Positions 31,016-43,200 of a DNA stretch of 64,000 nt are shown here, in pieces. Both the position numbers and the translations under genes were made by a program. How positions within the stretch are numbered: the stretch's first letter is position 1; every line of letters begins with the position of its first letter. The stretch is from Pythium myriotylum (lineage: Eukaryota > Oomycota > Peronosporomycetes > Pythiales > Pythiaceae): assembly GCA_023091665.1 (NCBI GenBank), contig JALJCQ010000006.1, positions 992,001 to 1,056,000 of the forward strand, read 5' to 3'. The notes under the pieces are model-generated. The model searched no databases and was not told the origin of the DNA. It saw only the letters and a list, made by a program, of their open reading frames with translations.

Positions 31016-33027
31016 GCTGCCGTAAGGGCCACATATTTAAACACGAATAGACTATATTACCCACCACTTCGTTTGCGTCCGCATGATCAACTCGATCGCA
31101 CGTACGAGAAGGTGCGTCGACCGCCACGGGACCAATGGTTCCTGTCGCAATCAACGCGAGAGAGTGAACACCACAAGATCGCTCTCGACTTATCCACCTT
31201 TCTTCACGATCACTGCCACGAGAAACGGTGGCTCACCGACTTCGTTTTTCGCGTACGTCGTACCAAGTTTAGGCCCCGTGCGTGGCGACTAATGCGTGCT
31301 TGGGGAACGAAAAGGCAGCGTTTGGTCTCACTGTCGCAGCGGGCGTCCGTGATCATCCTGGCGTCATCGCTCGCGCGTCCGTCCACTCTCTTGCGACACC
31401 CAGCAATACGAAGATTTCTTTTCTTCGGCCGCGCGCGTCGACGTGACGCTTTGGTCCCCTTCTCGTGGAGCCTTCGGCGCTTCTTCAAGGGCGCGTCACG
31501 GCGGACCTCCTTGAGAACGTCCATAACCGACTCTCTCGCGTTGTTGATCTCTCTCTCTCTCGCATACAGCTGGACGAAGGGAGCCCTCTCTTTCTCACTT
31601 ACGCGAAAGTGGTGCCGTCTCAAGTGGTGGAAAGTCGATTAGGCCGTGTGCACTCGCTGGTCGTCGTCTGGTCACGGTGACGTCATCGGGCGGCTTCTGT
31701 AAACGCATTTCTTGTAGTAACTGGTCAACAAGAGTATGACTTGGTTGCAATCCGACTCTCTTGAGGTAATACCTGAGCAGAGTTAATACTACATGCCAGG
31801 TTCAGGTGGAGCAAGCTGGGCGACCTCGTGTAATCGTGCCACTGTCGCGGGAAGTTGCTGAGATGCGGCCCCTCCGCTCCATCTCAGGGACACAGATGGA
31901 CAATCATCGACGCGGTTGCCCACAGAGGCGTAATGCATTTCCAGCGCAGTCTCTCGCAATATTCGAGTACGAAACATGAACTAACTTCAAGCAATTGATA
32001 GGAGGATTCTCCAGGACTGAGGATGGAAATGGTGCACTCCTATCGTCCCAGAGATGGCGCCGATGCTGATGCCTTATCAGCCGCAAAGAACTGACTTGCT
32101 GCATACCATCCGCATCCGCCTGAAGGACCAGTTGTGAGTGTGGCCGGTCTCAGCTGCGACTGTCCGAAAGCGTCGATCCAACGAGATCCCTTCCGCTGTA
32201 TTCTTCCGAAACAGAACCGAAAGTGGAGAACCGCGCCACACAGCGATCGGACACTCAGTCGCATATCGCAGTCATTTTTCTCATGGGGCGAGTTGTGTCG
32301 CGGTCCCATCAAGCCACACACAATCCAGGAAGACACTGAGTCGGACTTGGGCTCCCATTTCGTCGCTTACTCGACGGCCCACCATCAGCACTAGGCGCCG
32401 AACCACTGTGGTAAAAGACCGGGAGAGAGGTGCAAGGATCAGCAACCAGAGACTAGGACCCGCCTCTTTTCGTTTAACAATCGTTGCGCAGCCTTGGTGC
32501 CTGCCTCCTGAGACGAAGCGCCCGGAAAATCCACCCGGCAGCTGGGGTGGATGGGTCCGACATTCGCACACGTTCCGCAGCTGATGGCGAGACTTTCTTG
32601 CGGCGGTCACAAAAAGAGGAAGCTGCCACACAGAGCTCCGGTTTCGTCGAAGGTGGGACGCTTCGTGCAGGGTCGTAAACTGAGCAGCGTCCAGTAGTCC
32701 ACTGAATAGGTGGTCAACGCTGAAGCCAGTACGCGTGGCCCGCATTGTGGGTGCAGCTTGTCGTCCGTCGTACGGAAAGCGAATGAAGAGCGTGTAAGAG
32801 GAACGGCACTCGACACCCTCGAGATCCGGTCTCCCCGAGCCCTGGACTGCACTTTCCAATGGGTTGCACTCACCCTCCACAAAACACATCGTGTTGGTGG
32901 ATGGGCGCGCGCGATAGGACGCTCTCTGAAACAGGCGGCGATCCACCTCCGTCGAACTGGCAGCCGGCACAGAATTAGTTTGCTCGTATTCCACCCTCAC
33001 TTCACGACTTGCTTTGCTGTCGTTATC
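31016..33027. other. 2-kb intergenic region, nothing supported
   Basis: A CT-rich run (near 31541-31562) is present. A minus-strand frame at 31210-31623 is Arg-rich and starts only at TTG; I do not accept it. An initiator-like ctcacttcacgactt lies at 32996-33010, ahead of Myb gene 7. Confidence 0.5.
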
Positions 33028-33654
33028 ATGATGGCATCGCCCAAGACTCTCGCCAAGGGCGTCTGGACCAGCAGCGAGCACGAGCGTTTCCTAGAGGCCA
33101 TCGCCCTCTATCCGCATGGGCCCTGGACGCTCATCACGGAACATGTGGGCACACGGTCAGCCAAACAAGTCCAGACCCACGCGCAGAAATACCAGCACAA
33201 GTTAATGCGCCACGAGCGAGGGCTGCTCAAGCGCAAGACCAAGTCGTCGCGCGTCGAGCACCGCGTGGACAAGTCGACAGCCGATGTTCTCACCAAGGGC
33301 TTCATCAGCCGGCCCGTCAACCGCCTGCTGTACTTGGCAGAGGGTCACCACCAGGCAGGGATGCCCCACGACGGATCCGGTTCGTTCCCGATCTCTTCCA
33401 GAACAGATCGATCAGCTACCAGCCCTGCTCCGTCTTCTTGCTCGTCCCAGTCCGACTACAGTGACAGTGACACCGTACACGACTTCGATGGCGACGAAGG
33501 CCTGGACGCTCTTCTTCAAGGGATCGAGCCGGTTCCATTCACGGGCCCCACGCCGCACTCCCTGGAGGCAGGTGAAAGCAATTCGTGGAACGCCTTGGAT
33601 TTCCTGCTAGTCTCAGGCATCATGTCACGGAGCATGGAGAACGAGGTTTTGTGA
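33028..33654 (+). CDS. Single-repeat Myb (SHAQKYF-class) protein 7
   Basis: This is a 208-residue member with two adjacent ATGs (33028 and 33031). The Myb repeat is GVWTSSEHERF, PHGPWTLITEHVG, AKQVQTHAQKYQHKL. The basic tract is ERGLLKRKTKSSRVEHRVDK, followed by a KGF segment. The C-terminus has EPVPF and LDFLLVSGIM. The Myb-coding DNA is nearly identical to gene 8 for about 60 bp (ctcatcacggaacatgtgggcacacggtcagcc), which suggests recent duplication or conversion. Confidence 0.93.
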   Translation: MMASPKTLAKGVWTSSEHERFLEAIALYPHGPWTLITEHVGTRSAKQVQTHAQKYQHKLMRHERGLLKRKTKSSRVEHRVDKSTADVLTKGFISRPVNRLLYLAEGHHQAGMPHDGSGSFPISSRTDRSATSPAPSSCSSQSDYSDSDTVHDFDGDEGLDALLQGIEPVPFTGPTPHSLEAGESNSWNALDFLLVSGIMSRSMENEVL

Positions 33655-35055
33655 GTAGTATGCATGTAGCTAAGTGTCTAGAGATGTCAATACGATTTTT
33701 CTGAGCTGTTGTACGGGAACCATGAGTCGGAGGTAGGATTTTGGAGCTGTTGGATGGGGACCATGAGTCGGAGGTCGGGTTTAGCTGTTGTACGGAAACC
33801 ATGATTCGGTCTTGTCGATGTTGTGGATACCAGTCCACCTCCATTTAAGTCCAGAGCATGTACTGATGTTGAGGAAACTCGAGGAAAGCTGAGCGTTTCA
33901 GTCGCGAGTAGCGATGTGTCGCCAATCGCGTGGGGACTTTCCATATGAAGTACCAATCGTCCTACTCTCGGGTTTTCTGTGTCGAGGCCCACAACAATTT
34001 CTGGATGTTCGACTGCACGAAGTCGTCGGTGGTATGCACATGTACGGAGCAATTTGCATCAGGCATTTCTCCAGGTGGATAATCACGAGAGCCGTGTTTG
34101 CGCATGGCATCGGCGTGTTCACGCCCCTCCACAATCGTTGAGGTTGAGCAGCGGATGGCTTGAGGACAGCATCCTTGCCCTGGGGCAGCCGGTCTCGCGC
34201 AGCAGCCCCGAAAACGGCTTTTCGCACGCCAGCAGTGGGGAGACCCTTTCGGCTCCAGACTCACTCATCCGTACCTGGAGGAGCTCTACGAGCACATCTC
34301 AGCTCACAAAAATCTTTCTTGTACATCCTCATGCGCCAAGTTTTTCCCTCGTTCTTCTTGGCGAGGAAGAATCGTGCGGCTGTCCATCCAACGCCAGTCA
34401 ATGCCGTCAGCTGCTGCCAGACGGCGCGATGGGCCCGGCCTGCAAGCACCATTTGTGCTCGCGCGTGTGGGAGACGGCGTGTCGTCTTCACTAGGATTCC
34501 AAAACTCAGTGACCTCCTCGTGCTATAATACAACGCCACCGGCAATTGTGGGTGCGTGAAGGCCTCTGCTGGACGGTCATAAGGGCTGCTGGTGGAAGGC
34601 ACTCGCGCTCTGGTGGGAGTGGGCGTGTCGTGACGTATCGGGCGCGGCGTCGCGATTTGTCCTGGCGCAACCACTAATATTTCATGTGGCGTTCAACCTG
34701 TGATTGCGAGACCATTAGCTGCGACCAGCACAAAAAGGCAGAGCCGTCGCGATGGCCCGACGAGAATGGCGGATCAGGGGCCTGACCCCCCTCACCCACA
34801 AAGTTGAGGCGCGTCGATGGGAGAGAGTGAGCACGGAGATGCGCTGGCCTGGTAATAGGAACGTCGGTCACTCCACTTAGATCCGGACCCCGAACCCCTC
34901 GCCTGCGATCCACTTCTCTGTATTCAACGGTGTGCTTCGCTTCTCCTGCTGTCGTCCTCCCGCCCACGTGTCGGGTCTCCGCTGCGCAAAGCTTCAAAGG
35001 TCATTCCAACTCCCGCCCTGTGGCGCGTCAGTCCAACCTCACGACTAGAGACACC
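33655..35055. other. Intergenic region with a short tandem repeat
   Basis: This region contains the 40-bp repeat at 33703-33813 and no supported gene. A TCATTCC word at 35001-35007 is a possible initiator for Myb gene 8. Confidence 0.5.
33703..33813. repeat. Three imperfect copies of a 40-bp tandem repeat
   Basis: Three copies of gagctgttgtacgggaacc followed by atgagtcggaggt start near 33703, 33744 and 33782. The third is degenerate. It lies just downstream of Myb gene 7. Confidence 0.75.
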
Positions 35056-35688
35056 ATGGCACCGCCGTCGCCAGCCAAGGGCGTCTGGACCAGCAGCGAG
35101 CACGAGCGCTTCCTTGAGGCAGTCTCACTCTACCCGCACGGCCCCTGGACGCTCATCACGGAACATGTGGGCACACGGTCAGCCAAACAAGTCCAGACCC
35201 ACGCGCAAAAGTACCAGCTCAAGCTGCAGCGCCACGAGCGAGGGCTCATCAAGCGCAAGACCAAGTCGTCGCGCGTCGAGCATCGCGTGGACAAAGCCAC
35301 AGCCGACTACCTCACCAAAGGCTTCATCGCGCGGCCCGCGCACCGCGCCAGACACTCGCTCTACTGCAGACCGAGCCCCCGCAACTCGCCATCGCCATTT
35401 GATGAGTCATCCGAGTCGGAGGGAGATGCCTACGTGAGCAACCTCGCACCCCATGACCATGGGTTCCTACGAAACCGAGCGTCATCCTGCCCGACGCCGC
35501 ACCGATCGACGACGCCTGACACGTTCCTCGGCTTTTCCTGTCCCAGCCCGCGAGGGCTTGAACAACTTTTCTGCGACATCGAGCCTCTCCCATTCGAATC
35601 AAGCCATGGCTTGGATGAGATCTGCCTCCAGGAGTCGGTGCAGTTTCTCGAGATCTGCGGCTTTCTCACCGAGCAGGATTGGTTATAG
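35056..35688 (+). CDS. Single-repeat Myb (SHAQKYF-class) protein 8
   Basis: This is a 210-residue member, the last of the array. It starts MAPPSPAKGVWTSS. The Myb repeat is GVWTSSEHERF, PHGPWTLITEHVG, AKQVQTHAQKYQLKL. The basic tract is ERGLIKRKTKSSRVEHRVDK, then ATADYLTKGF. A Ser-rich middle is followed by EPLPF and VQFLEICGFL. The start at 35056 follows caccATGG, a good context. It is closest to gene 7. Confidence 0.93.
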   Translation: MAPPSPAKGVWTSSEHERFLEAVSLYPHGPWTLITEHVGTRSAKQVQTHAQKYQLKLQRHERGLIKRKTKSSRVEHRVDKATADYLTKGFIARPAHRARHSLYCRPSPRNSPSPFDESSESEGDAYVSNLAPHDHGFLRNRASSCPTPHRSTTPDTFLGFSCPSPRGLEQLFCDIEPLPFESSHGLDEICLQESVQFLEICGFLTEQDWL

Positions 35689-36896
35689 ATCTGCCCAATC
35701 CATCTGTTGATCATCTCTCGCTCTTCTTCCCCTTTCTCTTTGTACAGTAGAGCGAAAGAGTCATTGCTCGCGCATCGTTGATCTCCTCAGCAGACGCGAC
35801 ACAGCAATCTGCAATCAACCGCATCTTCTCGTGGAGACTAATCTTTCGGACCCTCTCGCCCGGTTCTGCACAAGTGGCAGAAATCAAATCGGTATCATTC
35901 AACACTAGCTCCTCCCGTCGTAAAGGCCAGCAACTTGAGAAGCGAAGCCACGACACTGGCGCAAGTTGTTCGCAGTCCCTGGTTTTCTTTCGTGTGCCCA
36001 GTTTCCCGCGTACGGTATCGCGTTTAAGCGCAATGTCTGCTTGATGGTTGCACTCGGCGATCGTAGGGAAGTAAACAACAAAGGTGAACAAGAGTCCAGT
36101 GTGTTGGACTTGTCAAGACTGCGGGAGAATCTTGCGAGTGTGCGACTCCCACGGAGAAATAGTATCTTTCATGGGCTGTCTACTGTACTGTACAACAAGA
36201 AACACGACTCATCACAGTGGCGCCAGGTTTTTGTCCGACGAACCTTCCATGCTAGGTTGATGTTGAAGCAAGTGAGCAGCCACCCACGTAAATCAGATTG
36301 ATTGTTGAACTCACTGCAACACAGCACCACGCCATTTCCAACTAGACCAACGACACAGTCTCCTCCGTGTGAGCCGCGATGACGTCGCATGGCGAGGCAA
36401 CGACAGTGACTAGTTCTTCTGAGTCGACGAAACATCCTGGATAATCATCACGCTCGCTGCGATGCCGTGAGTCGTAGTTTCTCTAGCTCATGGCGCGTGC
36501 TACTGACGTCGATTCAACGAGAAAACGGCGTACTGTGCATGGAGCAAACTTGTTGGCTCTGTTGCCCCATTGAGGAGATGATGGTGTCGATCGCCACGCT
36601 TACAGAGGCCTCATCACTTCCATGGACCATTTCCATCTAGAGTGCCACCGCGTCGAAACGCAGCAGTCACCAAGAAACGCGTTCATTTCGACGTGTCGAC
36701 CTGTTCACGATTCGAGTGGAAGCGTTGGTCGCAGCACCTCGCTTTAGCGACAACCACACACGCCATTTTCGCATCGAAATTGTTTGATCCTTACAATAGA
36801 ACAACGCCATGAATGACAACTCGAAGTCTAACCCCTAAGTTTTGAACTCGATCCACACGCAACGACAGCACAGCATGCTTCTGCATCGCACCAATT
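35689..36896. other. Intergenic region between Myb array and monooxygenase
   Basis: A minus-strand frame at 35711-36091 starts only at TTG and has no domain. Nothing else was recognised. Confidence 0.5.
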
Positions 36897-37682
36897 TTAC
36901 TTGCGTAGGCGTTTCCTGCACGCCGACTTTCGCGACGTGTTGGCGTCTGCCGCTGGAGGATCCACTGCTGGAGCAGCAGGTGATCGTGCTGGCGTCGCTG
37001 GGGATGGAGCTCTCGCTGGGGTCCTCGAGGCAGGAGCTGACGCAGGAGATGAAGGCGCGCTCGCTGGGGACGAAGGTGCTGCATTGCCCGTGCCGGCCGC
37101 GACAATATCGGCACAGTTGACGTAGGTTTGTTTCGCGATGGACGAGTACCAGTAAAACTGGAGAGCGCAATTGCCCGGCGTGCCACATCCCTTGAGCGTT
37201 GAAGGGATCGTGACCGTGGTCGAGCCGGTGCCACCTGCCTTGGCAAAGTCGTCGATGCGCTTAAGCGCCGGCCCGTCTTGCTTGTACATTACCTTGCCCG
37301 AGGACTCAGTGGTGGGCCGGACGATGTAGATCTCCATATAGCCAGGGTGCGGCGCGTTGATCTCCCACGTGACAGGTAGCGACTGACCAGGGGTGACATT
37401 CGTTACGGGCTCACTGGAGTCGTACTCAATGCCGCGGCAACCGTTCATGATATCGAAGGTCGCCGCCGCTGGGTTGTCAGCCTGGCCACGCTGGTTGAGT
37501 AGCTCAACTGGCGCGATTTGTGTCTCGCCGTTGCCTGCGTTGCGAAGACTGAAGTGGGCGTCCTTGTTGTACTTGGCGTTGGTCTGGCGCACACGAGGCG
37601 ACGTCATTTTGCCGTGGGCGTCGACGCTGGACAGACACAGCGCCGAGGCGGCGACAAGGAGCAGGGTGGAGATGGTCTTCAT
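36897..37682 (-). CDS. Secreted lytic polysaccharide monooxygenase, AA17-like (1)
   Basis: This 261-residue protein has a signal peptide MKTISTLLLVAASALCLSSVDA, cleaved before HGKMTSP. This exposes the N-terminal His needed for the copper histidine brace. The catalytic domain contains NGCRGIEY, INAPHPGYMEIYIVRP (candidate second His) and NCALQFYWY (candidate axial Tyr). A Pro/Ala/Ser-rich tail with a basic end (SACRKRLRK) follows. AA17 is an oomycete family known to cut pectin oxidatively during plant infection. The ATG at 37682 is chosen because the upstream extension is not a signal peptide. The paralogue at 50909-51682 has the same architecture. Confidence 0.9.
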   Translation of the reverse strand: MKTISTLLLVAASALCLSSVDAHGKMTSPRVRQTNAKYNKDAHFSLRNAGNGETQIAPVELLNQRGQADNPAAATFDIMNGCRGIEYDSSEPVTNVTPGQSLPVTWEINAPHPGYMEIYIVRPTTESSGKVMYKQDGPALKRIDDFAKAGGTGSTTVTIPSTLKGCGTPGNCALQFYWYSSIAKQTYVNCADIVAAGTGNAAPSSPASAPSSPASAPASRTPARAPSPATPARSPAAPAVDPPAADANTSRKSACRKRLRK

Positions 37683-38735
37683 GGCCTGCTTGCACTCGAA
37701 CGCTGACAAAGCCGAAATGGACCGTGGAGGGCAAAGGCGACGCGCAGTTGTCAAACGAAGGGAGACTCAAAAGGGTGATTCTCGTGAGCCAGGTGGCGGG
37801 TGCTGGCTCAGCGAGTGGGACGACTAAGGCCAGAATGGCTCGAGAGTCGTCGTGGAAGGTACCGGAGACCAAAGGAGTGGCTCCTTGGGAGACTGGATGA
37901 AGACAGGAAATGTCATTCCGACGGGCCACATGGTGCAGGAATCCAGCGCCAGTGCGACGGGAAAACTGTTTGATTTGATCGATTTCATTATCACGTAGTA
38001 TCACATACGAGATGAGCATATACATTGTATATTGGATGCCTTCAAAATGTGATGGTTAGTTGAAGACTTTTCACTGCCATCTGGCCCTCTGCCTGACCTT
38101 TGCGTTCCGTCTTGAGCCTGTCCTTCTCGACACCGCGTCTCCCGGCTCTGAAACTCCAGCAACGGCTTGCAGTCGCCCAACGATCGAGCGGCGCTGCGGA
38201 GCTCGACGACATTACAACCTCTCGCTTTCTCAGTCGTATTTCTCGTAAGGCAGCAGAAGCCGGTGGCAATCATCGCTGCCGATTAGTATTCACGTTGGGG
38301 ACAATCGGAATTGGATCCCATCATAACAGGAAAATCACGCCGTGTTGATGACCGTGTCATAGGCTGTTCACACGATGAAATTGTTTTACAGGACCGGGGC
38401 GATGTGCAGTTCTTACTCCAGGTGCAGATCCCGGTCCGAGTAAGACAAAGGATCGATTTATCGCGATTTACGAAAGCGCCGACAACGTAGTGTTGCAATG
38501 CCATAGTGCGGTGGCTCGTACTCTTCCCCAGTGCCAATTCCACGACTTCTTCTCGTGCTCTCCAGGTGAATGACAGATCCTTAGTCGTAAAGAGACTCTT
38601 GCAGGCAAAACAGCAGTTTCTTTTTGTGTGATGCAACGGAAAGCCACCGACGAAGTACACAGTTTCCTCCAGGTCGCGACTCGTGTTGGTGCAGCTACAC
38701 AAAACGGTAGTAAGCACTTGACTGCCTCTACCAAC
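37683..38735. other. Intergenic region upstream of the monooxygenase
   Basis: It holds the promoter of the minus-strand monooxygenase. A minus-strand frame at 38283-38717 begins only at GTG; it is Cys-rich but not recognised. Confidence 0.45.
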
Positions 38736-39895
38736 CTACAAGCGTGCTTTGGCTGCCGACGGGCGCTTCGCCTGCGCGCCGTACTTGGCGTCGATCTTGC
38801 CCAGCCACTCGCTCAAGATCGCGTTCACCTGCTCGGTCTGCTCCCACAACACCCAGTGGCCTGCGTTCTTGACCACCTTCATCTCCAGTCCCGAGATTAA
38901 CTGCGGCATCTTGCGTGCCATCTCGGGACTCAAGATGGCGTCCTTGTCTGCGCCAATGTACAGGGCGGGCAAGTTCAACTTGGCGGGAAGTCCAAGCTCC
39001 GTGTCGAAGTCGATCTTGCGGGTTGCGTAGTAGTTGCAGTTGCTCTGAAAGCCCGACTTGGTGTATTGCTGCACGTAGTAGTCCATCTCGGCGTCGCTCA
39101 GCAGCGTCGACTTGCGCGTGTACATCCAGTGCGGCGAGTCTTTGACGCCACGCAGCGTGTCGCTAAACTTGCCTGGGCGCTCGTCCTTGGGTGCCACTTC
39201 GTTGAATCGGCGGAAGAGCGCCGTGAAGAAACGGCGCGGTGACGTGTCCAGGTACGACGCCGCGTCCGCCGTGTTCGCGAGGAACTGCTGGTACTCGAAC
39301 TGCGGCACCATCTTGACGACGGTGTCTAGGTCGTAGTACGTCTTGTGCGGCGGCGTGTACGGCGTGCAGACGCCACAGACCGCGAGCACGCGCTGCGGGT
39401 GGTAGAGACACATGCGCCAGACCATGGCTCCTCCCCAGTCGTGGCCGATGAACACCGCCTTCTCAATATCCAGCGCGTCTACAACAGCGCACGCATCAGC
39501 GTCTCCCATGCCTCATGTCTCTGTATCTCCACGCCACGCACCAAGCAAATCCGCGAGGTCGTTGGTGACGTTCTTGCCGCCGTAGGAGTCGGTCTCCACG
39601 GGGTTCGAGCTGTCGCCGAAGCCGCGCAAGTCGGGCACGATGACGCGGTAGAAGGGCGACAGCGCCTTGATCTGGCGCTGCACGCGAGCGTCAGCCAGCC
39701 CCTCTCGCTGCGACCATGGCATTCCTCTTAGAAACGTACCCGCCAGCCGTACCAGAGATCGGGCCAGCCGTGGACCAGCACGACGGGCAGCGCGTGGGCG
39801 GGGCCGGCCGTGACGTAGTGGACCTGCGTGGCCGCGCGCGTCTTGACGAAGCCGTGCGCCCACGGGCCGCCGGGCGCGTCCTGGAGCGTCGCCAT
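38736..39895 (-). CDS. Epoxide-hydrolase-like alpha/beta hydrolase 1, three exons
   Basis: The gene model is exons 39740-39895, 39542-39677 and 38736-39478, with introns of 62 nt (39678-39739, GTACGT...GTGCAG) and 63 nt (39479-39541, GTGCGT...TTGTAG). The exons join in frame to 344 residues. Motifs: HGWPD (oxyanion region, about 42), nucleophile Asp111 in GHDWGG, and His305 in NAGHWVLW. These fit soluble epoxide hydrolases, which add water to epoxides; a fluoroacetate- or haloalkane-dehalogenase role cannot be excluded. The C-terminus ends ...KARL, compatible with a peroxisomal PTS1 signal. It is the only member of the local family with introns and the most divergent. Confidence 0.88.
39479..39541 (-). 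other. Intron 2 of hydrolase 1
   Basis: This is a 63-nt GT-AG intron. Splicing turns ...DLL G|.. and ..|AC GCG into DLLDALDIEKA, which matches the intronless paralogues. Confidence 0.85.
39678..39739 (-). other. Intron 1 of hydrolase 1
   Basis: This is a 62-nt GT-AG intron. Splicing gives YGWRRQIKALSPFYR, which lines up with YGWRHQIGPLSQKYR of the paralogues. Confidence 0.85.
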
Positions 39896-40204
39896 CGCTT
39901 CTCTCTCTCTCGCTCTCTCACTATTAACACTGGAGATCGGCCGCTCGCTCGAGACTTCAACCGGGTTTAATAGAAATCGGATCCCGTCAACAAGATGACG
40001 AGAGCGACGTGTTTAACATCAGCAGGATACCGGTATCGGATACCGGTTGACGGGTTTCCATGTGGATGTGGCTGCACTGTCTACGGAGTGCAGCCTAAAA
40101 TGAGCAGACCTCGGGCGCGAGGCACGTTCTGAGCGGACCAGGCCACGAGCCAACACGTGCAGACGCCGCGGCGCTCCTTTGACCACTGCGCCGCGAGCTG
40201 TTCG
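39896..40204. other. Shared upstream region of hydrolase 1 and the beta-helix gene
   Basis: About 310 bp lie between divergent genes. It includes a CT-rich run (39898-39920) right at the hydrolase start and no recognisable gene. Confidence 0.5.
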
Positions 40205-43200
40205 ATGGTTCGTCACCGGTGTGCTCGTCTGCTCTTCTGGCTGCTGAGCGCGAGTCCGACGACTGGACGCGTCGTGTACATCTCAACCAGCGGCCACGAC
40301 GCTCCTTCCTGCGGGCAAAGCCCGTCGGCCGCTTGTGCGTCGTTGGGATTCGCCTTAACTCACATAGTGGTCGCAAACGACGAGGTTGAGCTCGCGAGTG
40401 GCACCTACACGGAAACGGGCCCGACGATCGTCTTCGGGTCGACGACTGATTCTCAGAATCTCACGATCCGGTCCTCAACTAATGATGCATCCGACGTGAC
40501 CATCGACCGTGCGTACCAGGGCCGGCTCTTTGATTTCACTGGTGTGGTCTCCAACTGGTTCGTCATCATCTCGGGCATCCGATTCTATCGCGGCGGGTGG
40601 ACAGTTGCGGCGCCTGACAAGGATTACGCCGGAGCGCTCATGAGACTTGGCGCTGCCAACGCCCAGATTAGATTCGACAGGTGCCAGTTTGAAGCCAACG
40701 TGAATCCCACATCAGGCCACGCCGGTCGCGGTGGTGTCGGCGTCATTATTGCAGGCTCTCCCACGTTCTCCGACTGCAGCTTCCACAACAATTGGGGTGG
40801 TATCGCCGGAACCTTTTTCATCGGTAACACCGCATCACCGCAGTTCGATAACTGCATCTTCGAGAACTCGGGCTGCCATGACAACGGCTGGGGCGGAGTA
40901 CTGGTACCCGAGGACGAAAGTCGCGGCGTTTGGAGGCGCTGCGTTTTCCGCAACAACACGTGCAATTACGGGGGAGCAGTAGACGACGGGGCACAGCCTC
41001 GCCACTTTTCGTCGAATGTCTCTTCGAGAACAATTTCGGCCGCAATATGGGCGGTGCGTACTACGGCTTCGGCGGTTCAGCTTCACAATTTAAAGACTGT
41101 CGATTCTTCGGGAACCGCGTTGCCAAGGGTGGTAACGGGCAAGACTTTTACCTTTCCAGCTCATCTGCTCCGATTTTCACCGATACATTTTTTGACTCAG
41201 GTCCAAATCCGGTCACCATTGCTGACGGTGGCGCCGGATGCGCGAAGGACAACAGTGTGCTCACGATGCGAGGGTGCACCATCACGGGATACCGCGCGTC
41301 GTACGGAACCATCCATCTCTCGGTCTCGGCGAACGGAACCTTTCACTCATGCGTCTTCTCCAATAACAAATGCGTACGAGGAGGTGGCATCGCCACAGAG
41401 CGTCCAACTCTCATCCAGAACTGCACTTTTCACGGCAATGAGGCAAACGAGGGAGGTGCTATCGCGATGTACGGCATGGTCAAGGACGTGCAGTTGATCC
41501 GAATTGAAGATTCGTATTTCGAAGCTAACGTGGCAGGAACTTCGGGTGGTGCACTCCGTGTGTCGGGGCCATTGCGTGTAGAGACTTCACGATCACGATT
41601 CGTTGGTAATCGTGCGACATCCCGAGGTGGCGGTGCAATCTACGCGACTTCGACGGGCGAAACGATCATCAATCAGACCACCTTCATCCAGAATAGCTCG
41701 CCGTCCGGTGGAGCCATTTGGTCCGACGGTGGTTCCATCGTCGCAGTTAATTCGAGCTTTCTCGAGAATAAATTGGTGACGAACACTGACGCCATCGATG
41801 ACAGCTGCGGGCTGTTAGATGGGCATGCCGGAGGGGCGATTTATACCATGAGAGGCTCTGCGATGAACATGCTCGAGGGAAGCGACGGTGGTGGAGATGC
41901 TGTTTACTCTGGCGTATGTGTAATGAGTGATTTGCACCTCCACCACCTAGAGTTCCGCTCCAACGCTGCAAGTGATGGTGGCGGAGGTGCATTGTTCGTC
42001 GATGGTCAATTGCCGTGGTGTATTGATCGAGTCAGTCAAGTGTGTGCTGAGTGTGTCTTTATGGGGAATACAGCATCCTACGGTTATGATGTGGCCACAG
42101 CATTCAATGCGCTCGTGCTGCTTCCCACAAACGCTCTTCCTTCGCGCTGGACGCTGATGAATCCAGTTGACATTGTTCTCGGCGCTATGGATCGCTTCGG
42201 ACAGCGTTTGGCAGGTAGTCATGCACCGCTCGTGGTTCATGTTGGAGTCTCGAGTGGAGGGACTTCAACGAATCCTCTCGTAAAGCTTGTCTCGAACACG
42301 TCGCGAATCCTGCGGAATGGTGCAGTCACGTTCAAGAACGTAATGCTTCAAATGTCACCGTCGATTGTGGCCAACCAGGTCGATCGAGAAATCAACATAA
42401 CATTCACAAGCGAGAAGCCGGGATTCGCAGGACTTTTAACTACAATGACAATCCCGATCGTCGTCTCGAAATGTTCACAGGCGACTGGCCTTCTTAGTCC
42501 GGATGGAGGTTGTGTTCTCGAGGCGACCAATTCAAAGCAAGAATTTATAGTGGGTATCGTCGTGGCCGCAGTTTCAGGGGTTGCATTTGCTTTCATTATC
42601 TTCTGGTCGTATGGACATTCAGACCGCGTCCTCGAGACACTTCACTCTTTTGTGACAGGAATCGGCGGAATCGTCGTTCGATTCACATTCGCAGTTGTTG
42701 ATATTGTGAGTGACATCCAGGCACTCGTGAATCTATTCATGTATGATCTCACGATCTCGCATCCAACAATGATTCGGTCAATGTACTTGACGCTCTTCGC
42801 ACTCTCAATCATGCCAGCGATAGGCGTTTTGAGGTGGAGCGTCCACTCGATGAAGGCACAGTGGAAGCGTGTGCTGGCGCGCAAAGCGATTCTTGCGACG
42901 ACAAATAAGCGGAGAACCCTGTTATCATCATTTCAGAGGTTATTGCCACGCCAAGGATCAACGGAGTCACAAAGAGTCTCGAGTTCTACTGCTGTGATAA
43001 GCGGCACGAAGTGGATGTCGAAACAGTTCCTCGAGGCTTTTCGATCCAAACGCAAGCTACAGATCCACGCCACACCAACGGGACCATCAATGAATGCAAT
43101 TCTCTCCTCATCGACACGCTCATCGGCGACTCAAGCTACAAACAAGTATGATGTACCGCCACATTTCGCTTCTTGGATGAGCAGGAGAAGTTGCTGCTTG

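Noticed and set aside
31210..31623. Arg-rich minus-strand frame
   Set aside because: It begins only at TTG and overlaps a plus-strand frame; the CT/GA-rich DNA explains the charged composition.
35711..36091. 126-codon minus-strand frame
   Set aside because: No ATG near its start, and no recognisable domain or conservation.
38283..38717. Cys-rich minus-strand frame downstream of hydrolase 1
   Set aside because: It starts only at GTG and no zinc-binding spacing is regular.
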